Positions 1 through 8,911 of a stretch of 64,000 bases of DNA are shown in pieces (position 1 is the first letter of the stretch; the number at the start of each line of letters is the position of its first letter). Location: the NCBI RefSeq assembly GCF_014288055.1, contig NZ_JACOPK010000006.1, positions 124,001-188,000 on the forward strand, read 5' to 3'. This stretch comes from Agathobaculum hominis. GTDB taxonomy: Bacteria > Bacillota > Clostridia > Oscillospirales > Butyricicoccaceae. The notes below the pieces were generated by a model. It was not told the DNA's origin. It made no database searches and saw only the letters and a list, made by a program, of their open reading frames with translations. The translations under genes and the position numbers were made by a program.

Positions 1-544
1 GTTCGACGATTTCGATTATGTCGCCCTCGGTCACATCCACGGCCCGCAGAAGGTCGGCCGCGAGACCGTGCGCTACTGCGGCACGCCGCTCAAGTATTCC
101 TTCTCGGAGGTCAGCCACAAAAAATCCGTCACAGTGGTGGAAATGGGAGAGAAGGGCAGCGTCGGCATCCGCACAGTGCCGCTCGTGCCGCGGCGCGATA
201 TGTCCGAGCTGCGCGGCACGTATAACACGCTCATGCTGCGCGAGAATTACGAGGGAAAGCCGTTCTGGAACGATTATCTGCACATTACGCTCACCGATGA
301 AGAGGATATTCCGAACGCCGTCAGCAATCTGCGCGTGGTCTACCCGAATCTGATGCGGCTCGACTACGACAATGCGCGCACCCGTGCAGGCGGCATCATC
401 GAGGGCGCGGACAGGGCAGAGCAGAAGCCGCCGCTCACCCTGTTCGGTGAATTCTACGAGAGCCAGAACGGAACGCCGATGAGCGAGGAGCAGCAGGCGT
501 TCGCAGATAAGCTGATCGCGAGCATCTGGGAGGAAGAAAGATGA
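1..544 (+). CDS. sbcD: SbcD nuclease subunit, 3' part (truncated by window edge)
   Basis: C-terminal part of the Mre11-type nuclease subunit of the SbcCD complex, which cuts hairpins and processes DNA ends with the SbcC ATPase. The reading frame is open from base 2 and begins with the metallophosphoesterase motif VALGHIHGPQ (His-x-His metal ligands), followed by YCGTPLKYSFSE, typical of SbcD. About 180 residues are present; the N-terminal half lies outside the window. The stop codon overlaps the sbcC start (ATGA), so the two are translationally coupled. Confidence 0.95.
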   Translation, partial: FDDFDYVALGHIHGPQKVGRETVRYCGTPLKYSFSEVSHKKSVTVVEMGEKGSVGIRTVPLVPRRDMSELRGTYNTLMLRENYEGKPFWNDYLHITLTDEEDIPNAVSNLRVVYPNLMRLDYDNARTRAGGIIEGADRAEQKPPLTLFGEFYESQNGTPMSEEQQAFADKLIASIWEEER

Positions 545-3500
545 GACCGCTGAAACTTACACTGTCCGCATTCGGCCCGTATGCCGGACACACCGAGATC
601 GATCTGGAAAAGCTGGGCGAGAAGGGTCTGTACCTGATCACCGGCGATACGGGCGCAGGCAAGACCACGATCTTCGACGCGATCACCTATGCGCTGTACG
701 ACGCGCCGAGCGGCACGAACCGCGATACATCCATGTTCCGCTCCAAGTATGCGTCTCCCGAAACGCCGACCTTCGTCGAAATGACGTTTTCCTGCGGCGG
801 AAAGGTCTATACCGTCAGACGAAACCCGGAATACGAGCGCCCTGCCAGACGCGGCAGCAAAATGACAAAGCAGAAGGCCGAGGCGGAGCTGCATCTGCCG
901 GACGGCCGCGTGCTCGACAAGCCGAAGGAGGTCAACGCAGAACTGACGCAGATCATCGGCCTCGACCGCAGCCAGTTTTCGCAGATCGCCATGATCGCGC
1001 AGGGCGAATTTCTAAAGCTGCTGACAGCGGAAACAAAGGACCGGCAGGAGATATTCCGCAAGATATTCAAGACGAACTGCTACGAGGTGCTGCAAAACCG
1101 TCTGAAGGACAGCGCGAACACACTTTACCGAAAATGTGAGGCGGCGCGCGCGAGCGTACAGCAGTATATCGGCGGCATCGTATGCGCGGAGGGTGATATG
1201 CTTCGCGAAAAGGCGCAGCAGGCGAAGGAGGGAAAACTCCCGTTCGCGGAGACCGTGGAGCTGCTCGAAACGCTCATTGACCGCGACGAAGCGGAGGATG
1301 CGGCCTGCGCACGGCAGTTTGAGGTGCTGGAGGAGAAGATCGGTGCGGTCAATGCGCGGCTTATCAAGGCGGACGAGCGAAGAAAGATGCGCGAAGCACT
1401 CGAGGCAAATCGAAAACAGCAGGAGGTGCAGCGCGGGGAGGCCGAACAGGCGAAAGCGGCGCTTGCCGCCGAGCAGGCGAAGCAGCCGCAGCAGGAGGCG
1501 CGTCAGCGCGCGCTTGCCGACCTCGAAAACGAGCTGCCGCGCTATGCTGAGCTTGAAAACGCGGAAAAGGAACGCCTCAGCCTTGCTTCTGACATAGAGA
1601 CGAAACGCCGCGTGCTCGTACAGCAGGAGCGCACGCATCAGGCGCAGAGCGCGGAGCTTGCAGCATGGAAGCAGGAGCATGAGAGCCTTGCGAGTGCTGC
1701 GGCTGACCGAGAGCGTCTGCTTGGCGAAAGGAGCCGCAGGCTCGACCGCAAAACCGCGCTCAAGGCGCTGGCGGAGGACGTCGAGGCGCAGCGGCGCGGC
1801 GAACAGGAGATCGCGGACGCGGAAAAACAGCTTGCGGTCCGAAAGCAGCGGCAGGAAGCGCTTGCCTCGGAGCTTGCCGCGCAGACCGAAACGCTGAAGG
1901 CAGACCGCAAAGCGTGGGAGCAGGGCGCGGGACTGGACGCAGAGCGCGAAAAGCTGCGCGCACAGCAGGCAAAAACGCAGGAGCGTGAAGCTGAACTGCG
2001 CACACTGAACGCGCTGCTGCGCGAGTGCCGGACAGCGGAGCAGGCGGTGCTTGCCTCGCAGCAGGCGTATCTGCGTGCGCAGAACGCGGCGGAGCAGACG
2101 GACGCAGCATACGGCGAGAGCCGCCGCGCCTTCTTTGACGCGCAGGCCGGTATTCTCGCGCGCGAGCTTGCGGAGGGCGTGCCGTGCCCGGTATGCGGTT
2201 CGGTGCATCATCCGGCGCCGGCGCACGCGCCCGGCCACGCCCCGACCGAGGAGCAGCTTCGCGAAGCGGAGCAGGCACGCGATGTGGCACAGCAGAGGGC
2301 GCACGCGAAAAGCCTGGACGCAGGCGCGAAAAACGCCGCCTTCACGGAGAAAAAGCAGCAGCTGATCGCGCAGATGCAGCCGTTTGCGGAGCAGCCGGCC
2401 TATGAAAATGCAGAGGCGCAGCTGGGCGTATGCGAGGAGAAGGCGCGGCAGGAGGGTGCAGATGCCGCACGGCAGCTTTCCGCTCTGGACGCGCAGCTTG
2501 CCGCACGCGAAGCACTGGGGCACAGCATGGAGACACAGCAGAAGGCACTGGAGCGGCTTGCCGCCGAGCAGGAGGAGCAGCGCTCTGCGGCTTCGGCGGC
2601 GGAAAACCTGCTGAGCCGTCTGCGCGGTCAGCAGGAGCAGCTTGCAGAACGGCTCAGCCGTCAGCTTGCGGAGGCCCTGCCGGGCTGCCGCATGGAAAAC
2701 GCTGCCGCATGCATCGCCGCCGAGAGGGTGGAGGCAGAGCAGGCGCTCGCGGCGCTGGAGGCGCAGCTGGCATCGCTCGATGCAGGCATTGCACGCAGGA
2801 AAACGCTCGCCCTGCTCATCCCGCAGCGCGAAAGCGAACTGCGCGGACAGGAGCAGACGATGAATGCCGGACGGGAGGAGCTGGCGCGGACGGAAAGCCG
2901 CGAAGGCGCACTCGGAGAGCAGAACGCAAGACTGCGCGATGGGCTGTCGTTCCCGTCGGTGGCTGCGGCGGAAAAGCAGCGGCAGACGCTGGCAGCGGAG
3001 ATGGACGCGGCGGCTGCGGCGCGGAAGGCGGCAGAGGAGCGGTTCGAGGCCTGCCGCAAGGAGCAGATCGCGCTGGAAGCCGGCGCAAAACAGCTGGAGG
3101 CGCAGCTTGCGGGCGGCGAGGAGATCGACGAGGAGGCACAGCGGCAGCAGGGCAATGCACTGGCAGTCGAGCGGCTTTCCCTGCTCGAGCGGCAGCGCAC
3201 GCTCCACAGCCGGGCGAACACTAATAAGACTGCACTTGCGAGCGTGCGGAACAAGTCGGACGAGCTGGAACGGCTGGAACGGGAGTATAGCTGGCTGAGC
3301 ATGCTGTCGCAGACGGCGAACGGCACACTTTCCGGAAAAGACAAGATCACGCTCGAAACCTATATCCAGATGACCTTCTTCGATCGTATCCTTCAGCGTG
3401 CAAACGGACGTCTGCTCGTCATGTCGGGCGGTCAGTACGAGCTCAAGCGCCGCAGCATATCGGATAACAGACAGTCCAAGACCGGTCTGGAGCTTGATGT

Positions 3501-3840
3501 CATCGACCACTACAACGGCTCGGAGCGCAGCGTCAAGTCGCTCTCGGGCGGCGAGTCGTTCAAAGCCTCGCTGTCGCTCGCGCTCGGCCTTTCGGATGAG
3601 GTGCAGTCCGCGGCGGCGGCCGGAATCCGTCTGGATACGATGTTCGTCGACGAGGGATTCGGCTCGCTCGATGAGGAGTCGCTCGCGCAGGCCATTCATG
3701 CGCTCAGCAGCCTTGCCGAGGGAAAACGGCTGGTCGGCATCATCTCGCACGTGGGAGAGCTCCGCGAGAAGATCGACCGTCAGCTTGTCATCACCAAGGA
3801 TAAAAACGGCAGCGGCAGCAGTGTAAAAATCATTGTATAA
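541..3840 (+). CDS. sbcC: SbcC ATPase, Rad50-like exonuclease subunit
   Basis: SMC/Rad50-type ATPase partner of SbcD. The 1099-residue protein has Walker A GDTGAGKT at residues 35-42, two long Ala/Glu/Gln-rich coiled-coil arms, a zinc hook CPVC at 549-552 in the middle, the ABC signature LSGGE at 1001-1005 and Walker B ending VDE at 1036-1038. Length and domain order match full-length family members. The start overlaps the sbcD stop by 4 bp. The coiled-coil arms make long antisense open frames that are not genes. A hairpin terminator follows directly. Confidence 0.97.
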   Translation: MRPLKLTLSAFGPYAGHTEIDLEKLGEKGLYLITGDTGAGKTTIFDAITYALYDAPSGTNRDTSMFRSKYASPETPTFVEMTFSCGGKVYTVRRNPEYERPARRGSKMTKQKAEAELHLPDGRVLDKPKEVNAELTQIIGLDRSQFSQIAMIAQGEFLKLLTAETKDRQEIFRKIFKTNCYEVLQNRLKDSANTLYRKCEAARASVQQYIGGIVCAEGDMLREKAQQAKEGKLPFAETVELLETLIDRDEAEDAACARQFEVLEEKIGAVNARLIKADERRKMREALEANRKQQEVQRGEAEQAKAALAAEQAKQPQQEARQRALADLENELPRYAELENAEKERLSLASDIETKRRVLVQQERTHQAQSAELAAWKQEHESLASAAADRERLLGERSRRLDRKTALKALAEDVEAQRRGEQEIADAEKQLAVRKQRQEALASELAAQTETLKADRKAWEQGAGLDAEREKLRAQQAKTQEREAELRTLNALLRECRTAEQAVLASQQAYLRAQNAAEQTDAAYGESRRAFFDAQAGILARELAEGVPCPVCGSVHHPAPAHAPGHAPTEEQLREAEQARDVAQQRAHAKSLDAGAKNAAFTEKKQQLIAQMQPFAEQPAYENAEAQLGVCEEKARQEGADAARQLSALDAQLAAREALGHSMETQQKALERLAAEQEEQRSAASAAENLLSRLRGQQEQLAERLSRQLAEALPGCRMENAAACIAAERVEAEQALAALEAQLASLDAGIARRKTLALLIPQRESELRGQEQTMNAGREELARTESREGALGEQNARLRDGLSFPSVAAAEKQRQTLAAEMDAAAAARKAAEERFEACRKEQIALEAGAKQLEAQLAGGEEIDEEAQRQQGNALAVERLSLLERQRTLHSRANTNKTALASVRNKSDELERLEREYSWLSMLSQTANGTLSGKDKITLETYIQMTFFDRILQRANGRLLVMSGGQYELKRRSISDNRQSKTGLELDVIDHYNGSERSVKSLSGGESFKASLSLALGLSDEVQSAAAAGIRLDTMFVDEGFGSLDEESLAQAIHALSSLAEGKRLVGIISHVGELREKIDRQLVITKDKNGSGSSVKIIV

Positions 3841-3841
3841 A

Positions 3842-3870
3842 CAAAAAAACCGCCGAAAGGCGGTTTTTTG
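3842..3870. terminator. Bidirectional terminator between sbcC and the sensor kinase
   Basis: Perfect hairpin ACCGCC-gaaa-GGCGGT flanked by A7 and T6, two bases after the sbcC stop and just before the end of the convergent kinase gene; it can serve both strands. Confidence 0.9.
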
Positions 3871-3884
3871 CTGCGATAAAGCGC

Positions 3885-5414
3885 TTATTCTGTCTGCGGC
3901 GGTGCGTCCGGTATGTCAAACCAGAACGCGATGCCGCCGGGGACGTTCTCCGCGCCGCAGTCGCCGTGCAGCGTATCTGCGATGGCGCGGACGAGCGACA
4001 GACCGATGCCGGTGCCGCCGGCCTCGCGGGTACGAGCGCGGTCGGTGCGGTAGAATTTCTCCCAGATCTTCGGCAGCTCATCCTCGGGCAGACCCTCGCC
4101 TGCATTGAAAACGGTCAGGCGCGTGCGCCCGCCGTTTCGGACGGCGGAGATGACGATGCTTCCGCCCTCGGCGGTGTAGCGGATGGCGTTGGACAGGTAG
4201 TTCATGAGCACCTGCTCGAGCAGGCCGCTGTCCGTGCGCACGGTGATGTGCGTGTCCGCGCAGTCCACGCTGAGGTTTTTGCTCTCGCACAGCACGGCGG
4301 TCTTTTGCACCGCGTCGCGGCACATTTCGTGCAGGTCGATCTCTTCATAGAATGTCTGTTCCGCGCCGAGTTCGAGCTTGGACAGGCTGAGCAGCTGCAT
4401 GACAAGGCGGTTCATATGACCGGCCTCGTCCGCGATGGTGTCGCAGTAGAACTTGCGGTCCTCAGGGTCGTCCGCGACACCCGCCGTCAGACCCTCGGCG
4501 TAGCCCTGAATGAGGGCGATCGGCGTTTTCAGCTCGTGAGAAACGTTGACGATGAATTCGCGGCGCATATTGTCGATGCGCTCCTTTTCGCGTACCTCCT
4601 GCGCAAGCTGATCATTGGACTCCTTGAGCTCGCCGATGGCCTGCTCGAGATAGGCGCTGAGACGGTTGAGCGACTGGCCGAGCTGTTCGACCTCGTCGGA
4701 TTCGCGCCTGCCCTTGCCGGTGTACTGGGTGGAAAAGTCGAGCTCGCTCATGCGGTCGGCGAGCGCCGCCATGGAGACGAGCGGGCGCGTAAACTCGCGC
4801 GAGAAGAAAAACGCGATGCCGAGACAGATGAGCAGCGCACAGCCGCCGGCGATGAGCAGGAACACCAGGTTGAGCGAGGAATTCTGCTCGATGAACGCGA
4901 ACGGCATATAGGCGATAAGGTAGCGACCCTCGTCCTTGTCGAGCGAGCCAATGAGACAGAGATACTGGTCGTTGTCGCGCAGGCTGATATTGGCAAAGCG
5001 GTACTGATGCTCGGCGAGCGAGGACCAGTCCTCGTTCTGCATGACCGAGGCGAGGACCGCGATGCTGCGGAACTGCTGCTCGTTCATGCCGAACTCAAAG
5101 TCCGGCGCGGCATGGTCGCCGCGGTCGTGCAGGAAGGAGGAGGTGAGCACGGTGCCGTCGTCCATCGCGACCGCCAGACGGATGGCCGAGCGGCTCTCGT
5201 AGCTGTCCAGTAGGGTCACGATGTCGTCCATATCGCCGTCATAGCTGCCGCAGACCGTGTCAAAGGCGTCGCACAGGCTGCTTTTTCGCGTCATCATGAA
5301 GTAATCCTGATAAAAGAACAGATTGAGCAGCAGCAGGATGCCGATGAACATGAGCGCGACGAGGCTGATGGCTGAGAAGAACTTGAATCGAATGGAATGC
5401 GGTTTCAGTTTCAT
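3885..5414 (-). CDS. Membrane sensor histidine kinase
   Basis: 509-residue two-component kinase. It has one transmembrane helix near residues 12-35, an extracytoplasmic sensor region of about 145 residues, a second helix near 180-205, a HAMP linker, and the H-box FIVNVSHELKTP with phospho-acceptor His293, followed by an HATPase domain with N, G1 (GTGIGLS) and G2 boxes. The architecture resembles BaeS/VanS/PhoR-type kinases. Its start overlaps the stop of the upstream response regulator (ATGA), so the pair forms one operon. The signal sensed cannot be read from the sequence. Confidence 0.93.
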   Translation of the reverse strand: MKLKPHSIRFKFFSAISLVALMFIGILLLLNLFFYQDYFMMTRKSSLCDAFDTVCGSYDGDMDDIVTLLDSYESRSAIRLAVAMDDGTVLTSSFLHDRGDHAAPDFEFGMNEQQFRSIAVLASVMQNEDWSSLAEHQYRFANISLRDNDQYLCLIGSLDKDEGRYLIAYMPFAFIEQNSSLNLVFLLIAGGCALLICLGIAFFFSREFTRPLVSMAALADRMSELDFSTQYTGKGRRESDEVEQLGQSLNRLSAYLEQAIGELKESNDQLAQEVREKERIDNMRREFIVNVSHELKTPIALIQGYAEGLTAGVADDPEDRKFYCDTIADEAGHMNRLVMQLLSLSKLELGAEQTFYEEIDLHEMCRDAVQKTAVLCESKNLSVDCADTHITVRTDSGLLEQVLMNYLSNAIRYTAEGGSIVISAVRNGGRTRLTVFNAGEGLPEDELPKIWEKFYRTDRARTREAGGTGIGLSLVRAIADTLHGDCGAENVPGGIAFWFDIPDAPPQTE

Positions 5415-6091
5415 CCTTCAAAGCGGTATCCGTAGCCGCGCACGGTCTCGATCATCGAGCCGCAGCAGCCGAGCTTGGCGCGCAGCTTTTTCACATGCGT
5501 ATCAACCGTCCGGAGGTCGCCGAAGTAGTCGTAGCCCCAGACGGCGTTCAGGATGCTCTCGCGGGAAAGCGCGATCGAGCGGTTGTTCTTGAAATAGATG
5601 AGCAGCTCGTATTCCTTCGGCGTGAGGTCGACCGGCTGATCCTCGACGAGCACCTCGCGGCGCAGCTCGTTGACCGACAGGAGACCGATGATCTCGAGGG
5701 GAGAGGCTGCGCGGCCCTCGCGCTTGAGCAGGGTGCGCACGCGCGCGGCGAGCACGATGGGGGAGAAGGGTTTGGTGACGTAATCGTCCGCGCCGCCCTC
5801 CAGACCGCGCACCTGATCGGCGTCCTCGGCGCGTGCGGTCAGCAGCATGACAGGCAGGTGCTTTTCGCCGTTTTCCTGCTCGCGTATCTCGCGCAGCACC
5901 TCGAAGCCGTCCATGCCCGGCATCATGACGTCGAGAATGGCGAGGTCGAGCGTGGGGCGGCGGTTTTCGATCAGCTCGAGCGCTGCTTTGCCGTCGGCCG
6001 CCTCAAGGATGGTGTGTCCGTCGCGTTTGAGAAAGTCGCTGACGAGCCGGCGGATGCGCGCCTCGTCGTCTGCGATGAGTATAGTAGACAT
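5411..6091 (-). CDS. OmpR/PhoB-family response regulator
   Basis: 226-residue cognate regulator of the adjacent kinase. The receiver domain has the acidic pair in IADDEAR, phospho-acceptor Asp54 in ILDVMMPG, the conserved Thr in LLTARAED and Lys in VTKPFSP. A C-terminal winged helix follows, with RTVDTHVKKLRAKLG and a final RGYGYRFEG. It is transcribed first in the pair. Two imperfect 20-bp direct repeats lie upstream of its promoter and are the likely autoregulatory site. Confidence 0.95.
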   Translation of the reverse strand: MSTILIADDEARIRRLVSDFLKRDGHTILEAADGKAALELIENRRPTLDLAILDVMMPGMDGFEVLREIREQENGEKHLPVMLLTARAEDADQVRGLEGGADDYVTKPFSPIVLAARVRTLLKREGRAASPLEIIGLLSVNELRREVLVEDQPVDLTPKEYELLIYFKNNRSIALSRESILNAVWGYDYFGDLRTVDTHVKKLRAKLGCCGSMIETVRGYGYRFEG

Positions 6092-6125
6092 AAGAATTCC
6101 GCCTTTGCTATCGTTTGTTGCATTT

Positions 6126-6154
6126 ATTATACGGTTTCAATTTGTTCGTTGTGT
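6126..6154 (-). promoter_or_regulatory. Probable promoter of the response regulator/kinase operon
   Basis: On the minus strand a consensus TATAAT lies at 6126-6131, with only a weak -35 (ACACAA at 6149-6154, 17 bp spacing). A weak -35 overlapped by direct repeats is typical of promoters activated by OmpR-family regulators. Confidence 0.55.
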
Positions 6155-6180
6155 GAACATTTTGTCCGCTGTGCAGACAT
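6141..6180. promoter_or_regulatory. Tandem 20-bp direct repeat, candidate response-regulator binding site
   Basis: Bases 6141-6160 and 6161-6180 match at 15 of 20 positions with no gap, both starting TTTGT and ending ACAT. A period of two helical turns next to the -35 of an OmpR-type regulator gene suggests a dimer binding site. This is inferred from layout. Confidence 0.5.
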
Positions 6181-6221
6181 TGAGAAAAAAAGGCACAGAC
6201 AGTTTTGCTTGCACTCCAGCT

Positions 6222-6433
6222 TGTCGATAAAGTCGATTTTCATACAAAGCAGCAGTCGCGCGGCAGCGCGCATTAAAAAGCGTTTGCTGCGCAAACGCGA
6301 AAAACCGGGGACATGCGCCTCGGTTTTTTCACTTCTGGAGGGAGAAAGTTTCCGTATGGGAACTTTCGGACGACTCGTGTTCTGCGTAGTCAGAACACAG
6401 ATTGTCGGCGAAACGTCAGTTTCGCGACAGTCT
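6222..6433 (+). repeat. RF1 repeat copy 1 (structured intergenic element)
   Basis: Full-length copy of a repeat of about 210 bp found five times in the window. In order: a TTGTCGATAA end, a GCGCGGCAGCGCGC hairpin, GCGTTTGC-tgc-GCAAACGC, an imperfect CCGGGG..CCTCGG hairpin, GAAAGTTTCC-gtat-GGGAACTTTC, GTGTTCTG..CAGAACAC, and a final long hairpin ending CGACAGTCT. The ends are imperfect inverted repeats (TGTCGATAA against TGTCGCGAA). The 3' end touches the stop codon of rsmI, which runs the opposite way. No protein is encoded. Confidence 0.85.
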
Positions 6434-7278
6434 TATTCGTTTTCCAGCACGTAGCGGTACAGCGCATTTTTCTTCACGCCCACCTCGGCGGATACCGCCT
6501 TTACGGCGTCCTTCTGGGTCTGTCCCTGCTCGATGCGGCGGCGCACAGCCTCCGCGGCGGCGGCAAGACGCTCCTCCTCGCTCTGCTCGGTCTCCGGCTC
6601 GTCGGGCGCACCCTCCACGATGAGGACGAATTCGCCGCGCGGCGCATTTTCGTCAAAGTAGCGCATTGCCTCGCCGAGCGTCATGCGGAGCGTCTGCTCG
6701 TGCAGCTTGGTCAGCTCGCGCGAGAGCGACAGACGGCGCTCCTCGCCGAAGGCGGCGGCGAGGTCGCGCAGTGTCGCGCACAGCTTGTGCGGTGCTTCGT
6801 AGAAGATCATGGTGCGCTTTTCACCCTCGAGTGCGTCCAGATGCTCGCGCCGCGCCTTTTTATTCACGGAAAGAAAGCCCTCGAAGCACCAGCGCCCGGT
6901 CGGCAGGCCGCTTGCGGCGAGCGCGCAGACCGCAGCGCAGCAGCCGGGGACCGGGATGACCGGAATATCGTGCTCGGCGCACAGCGCGACCAGATCCTCG
7001 CCGGGGTCGGAGACGGCCGGCGTGCCGGCGTCGGTCACGAGCGCACAGGTCTCGCCGCCGAGCATCCGCTCGAGCACGACTTCACCGCGTGCGCGGCGGT
7101 TGTGTTCATAATAGGAGATCATCGGCTTGCGGGGAAGCTCACAGGCGGTCAGCAGCTTCTGCGTAACGCGCGTGTCCTCGGCGGCGATGAAGTCGACCGT
7201 GCTGAGGATTTCGCGTGCACGGGGAGAAAGATCGCCCAGATTGCCGATCGGGGTTGCGACTAAGTAGAGTGTAGACAT
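6433..7278 (-). CDS. rsmI: 16S rRNA (cytidine-1402-2'-O)-methyltransferase RsmI
   Basis: 281-residue tetrapyrrole-methylase-fold enzyme that 2'-O-methylates C1402 of 16S rRNA using SAM. Family signatures include the N-terminal LYLVATPIGNLGDLSPRA, the EDTR motif, VTDAGTPAVSDPG and YEAPHKL; the length is typical. The ATG is preceded by GGAGGG at good spacing. It follows the trmN6-like gene on the same strand with a 56-bp gap, the yabB-yabC arrangement of Firmicutes. Confidence 0.95.
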   Translation of the reverse strand: MSTLYLVATPIGNLGDLSPRAREILSTVDFIAAEDTRVTQKLLTACELPRKPMISYYEHNRRARGEVVLERMLGGETCALVTDAGTPAVSDPGEDLVALCAEHDIPVIPVPGCCAAVCALAASGLPTGRWCFEGFLSVNKKARREHLDALEGEKRTMIFYEAPHKLCATLRDLAAAFGEERRLSLSRELTKLHEQTLRMTLGEAMRYFDENAPRGEFVLIVEGAPDEPETEQSEEERLAAAAEAVRRRIEQGQTQKDAVKAVSAEVGVKKNALYRYVLENE

Positions 7279-7334
7279 GGTGGAATCCCTCCGGGATCGT
7301 CAGAAATGAAATGATTGCAGCGGACAGGTGTTTT

Positions 7335-8042
7335 TCAGTCCGAACTGCCGGTTTTGCCGTAGATTTTCAGATATTCCTCGCTCTCGACCAGCAGCGGCGG
7401 CTCTACGCTGAGGCCCTCCGCGCTGCCGCCCTTGCGGCATTCGACGAGCACGGCGCTCGGAACGGCGAGCGCGTTCTGGTGGACGAAGCGCAGGCGCTTG
7501 GGGACGAGACGGACGCGGCTGAGCGCCTCGAGCAGCACCCACAGCCGTTCGGGACGGAACACAAAGGCCGCCTTGCCGCCGGTGTGCAGGACAAAGGACG
7601 CCGCGACCGCGACCTCCTCGACCGTGCAGCAGATGTCCTGCCGGGCGGTGCGCTTTTCGGCCGAAGGGGCGGCCGCGCCGGTGGTCCGGCCGAAGTAAGG
7701 CGGATTGCAGATGACGTAATCCATGCTGCCGTGGGGCAGGAGTGTGCGCATATGGCGCAGGTCGCCGTGCAGCGCTGTGACGTTTTCGAGCCGGTTGCGC
7801 TCGATCGAGCGGCGGAACAGGTCGAGCGCGTCCTGCTGTATCTCCAGACCGGTCACGGTGAGGTCCTCGCGCCAGCAGAGCAGCGCGAGCGCGCCGGTGC
7901 CGCAGCCGAGGTCGAGGACCTTGGCACGCCTGCGTATCTTCGCGAAGGCGGAGAGCAGGACGCTGTCCTGACCGAGCTTGAAAAATCGGTCGTCCTGTAA
8001 AAGCGATAAGCCGTTCGGCAGAGTTTCGGTCGTCTGCGGCAT
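7335..8042 (-). CDS. trmN6: tRNA1(Val) A37 N6-methyltransferase-like protein (YabB/TrmN6)
   Basis: 235-residue class I SAM methyltransferase. Motif I is LDLGCGTGALAL, and the N6-adenine methyltransferase motif NPPY is in YVICNPPYFGR. The start is placed at the ATG at 8042 because AGGAGG lies 7 bp upstream; a GTG 39 bp further upstream has no ribosome binding site and lies at the edge of repeat RF1 copy 2. The tRNA A37 target is inferred from the family and from the neighbouring rsmI. Confidence 0.88.
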   Translation of the reverse strand: MPQTTETLPNGLSLLQDDRFFKLGQDSVLLSAFAKIRRRAKVLDLGCGTGALALLCWREDLTVTGLEIQQDALDLFRRSIERNRLENVTALHGDLRHMRTLLPHGSMDYVICNPPYFGRTTGAAAPSAEKRTARQDICCTVEEVAVAASFVLHTGGKAAFVFRPERLWVLLEALSRVRLVPKRLRFVHQNALAVPSAVLVECRKGGSAEGLSVEPPLLVESEEYLKIYGKTGSSD

Positions 8043-8059
8043 GAAGAGCCTCCTCGGTA

Positions 8060-8273
8060 TGTCGATAAAGTTTATTTTCACGATGTTGATGTTATCGCGC
8101 GGCAGCGCGCATTAAAAAAGCGTTTGCGTAGCAAACGTATGAAAACCGGGGACATGCGCCTCGGTTTTCATGCTTCTAGAGGGAGAAAGTTTCCGTATGG
8201 GAACTTTCGGACGACTCGTGTTCTGCAAAGTCAGAACACAGATTGTCGGAAAAACGAAGTTTTTCGACAGTCT
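8060..8273 (+). repeat. RF1 repeat copy 2
   Basis: Second full-length RF1 copy, starting TGTCGATAAAG and ending TTTTTCGACAGTCT. It keeps the same module order as copy 1. The variable hairpin is GCGTTTGC-gta-GCAAACG, and the last hairpin uses AAAAAC-gaa-GTTTTT where copy 1 uses GCGAAAC/GTTTCGC, so both arms changed together. It lies between the divergently spaced starts/ends of trmN6 and the DtxR-type gene. Confidence 0.85.
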
Positions 8274-8274
8274 C

Positions 8275-8306
8275 AAAGATAAAGGACCGGCCTTGCGGCC
8301 GGCCGT
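8275..8306 (-). terminator. Terminator of the DtxR-family regulator gene
   Basis: GC-rich hairpin CCGGCC-ttgc-GGCCGG at 8286-8304, followed on the minus strand by TTTATCTTT; it lies 13 bp past the stop of the regulator gene. Confidence 0.75.
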
Positions 8307-8318
8307 GGGTTTGCGGTG

Positions 8319-8699
8319 TTACTGCTTGTTTTCGATGTACTCCTTGGCGTGCGCCTTGAGCTTTTCGAAGGTCTCCGGACTGAGAACGTGCTCGATGCGG
8401 CAGGCATCCTCCGCAGCGATCTCGTGATCGACGCCGAGGGCGGTCAGAAATGCCGTCAGTACGGTGTGACGCTCGTAAATGGTCTCTGCAATCTTGAGAC
8501 CCGCCTCGGTCAAACCGAGCAGACCGTTCTGGTCGATGGAAACATAACCGTTATCGCGCAGCAGGCCGACTGCTCGGCTGATGCTGGGCTTGGAGAAGCC
8601 GGTATAATGCGCTACGTCGATCGAGCGCACCTGACCGTTCTTCTGCATGAGAACAAGAATAGCTTCCAGATAGTTTTCCGCGCTTTCCTGGATCTTCAA
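8319..8699 (-). CDS. DtxR/MntR-family metal-dependent transcriptional regulator
   Basis: 126-residue regulator starting LKIQESAENYLEAIL, the standard N-terminus of short DtxR/MntR proteins, followed by a winged helix (VRSIDVAHYTGFSKPSISRAVGLLRDNGYV) and a dimerisation region with metal-ligand-type residues (ERHTVLTAFL, EDACRIEHVL). I chose the TTG at 8699: it is preceded by AGGGGG, and the upstream in-frame residues have no family similarity. It lacks the SH3-like third domain. The probable role is Mn/Fe-responsive repression; no metal transporter lies beside it. Confidence 0.85.
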   Translation of the reverse strand: MKIQESAENYLEAILVLMQKNGQVRSIDVAHYTGFSKPSISRAVGLLRDNGYVSIDQNGLLGLTEAGLKIAETIYERHTVLTAFLTALGVDHEIAAEDACRIEHVLSPETFEKLKAHAKEYIENKQ

Positions 8700-8911
8700 A
8701 GTGCACGGCCCCCTTTGTTGTAGATTTTCCGCCGTGTGCGTGCGGCGGTTCGCATTCATATTATTAAACAGTATAACATGAAAACGATTTTTTTGCAACA
8801 CAGCCGGAGCAGAACGATCGGAATCGAAATCGGCGGCTGTTCCGGACGGTCTTGCGGAGGAAGGAGCAGTATGATAAGATAAAGACAGAACGCAGGGAAG
8901 GGGAGAGAAGC

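Noticed and set aside
1012..3750. 912-codon open frame antisense to sbcC
   Set aside because: Shadow of the GC-rich coiled-coil gene; Leu/Arg-rich translation without family motifs or ribosome site.
8042..8081. Upstream GTG start for the trmN6-like gene
   Set aside because: No ribosome site and it extends into RF1 copy 2; the ATG at 8042 has AGGAGG.
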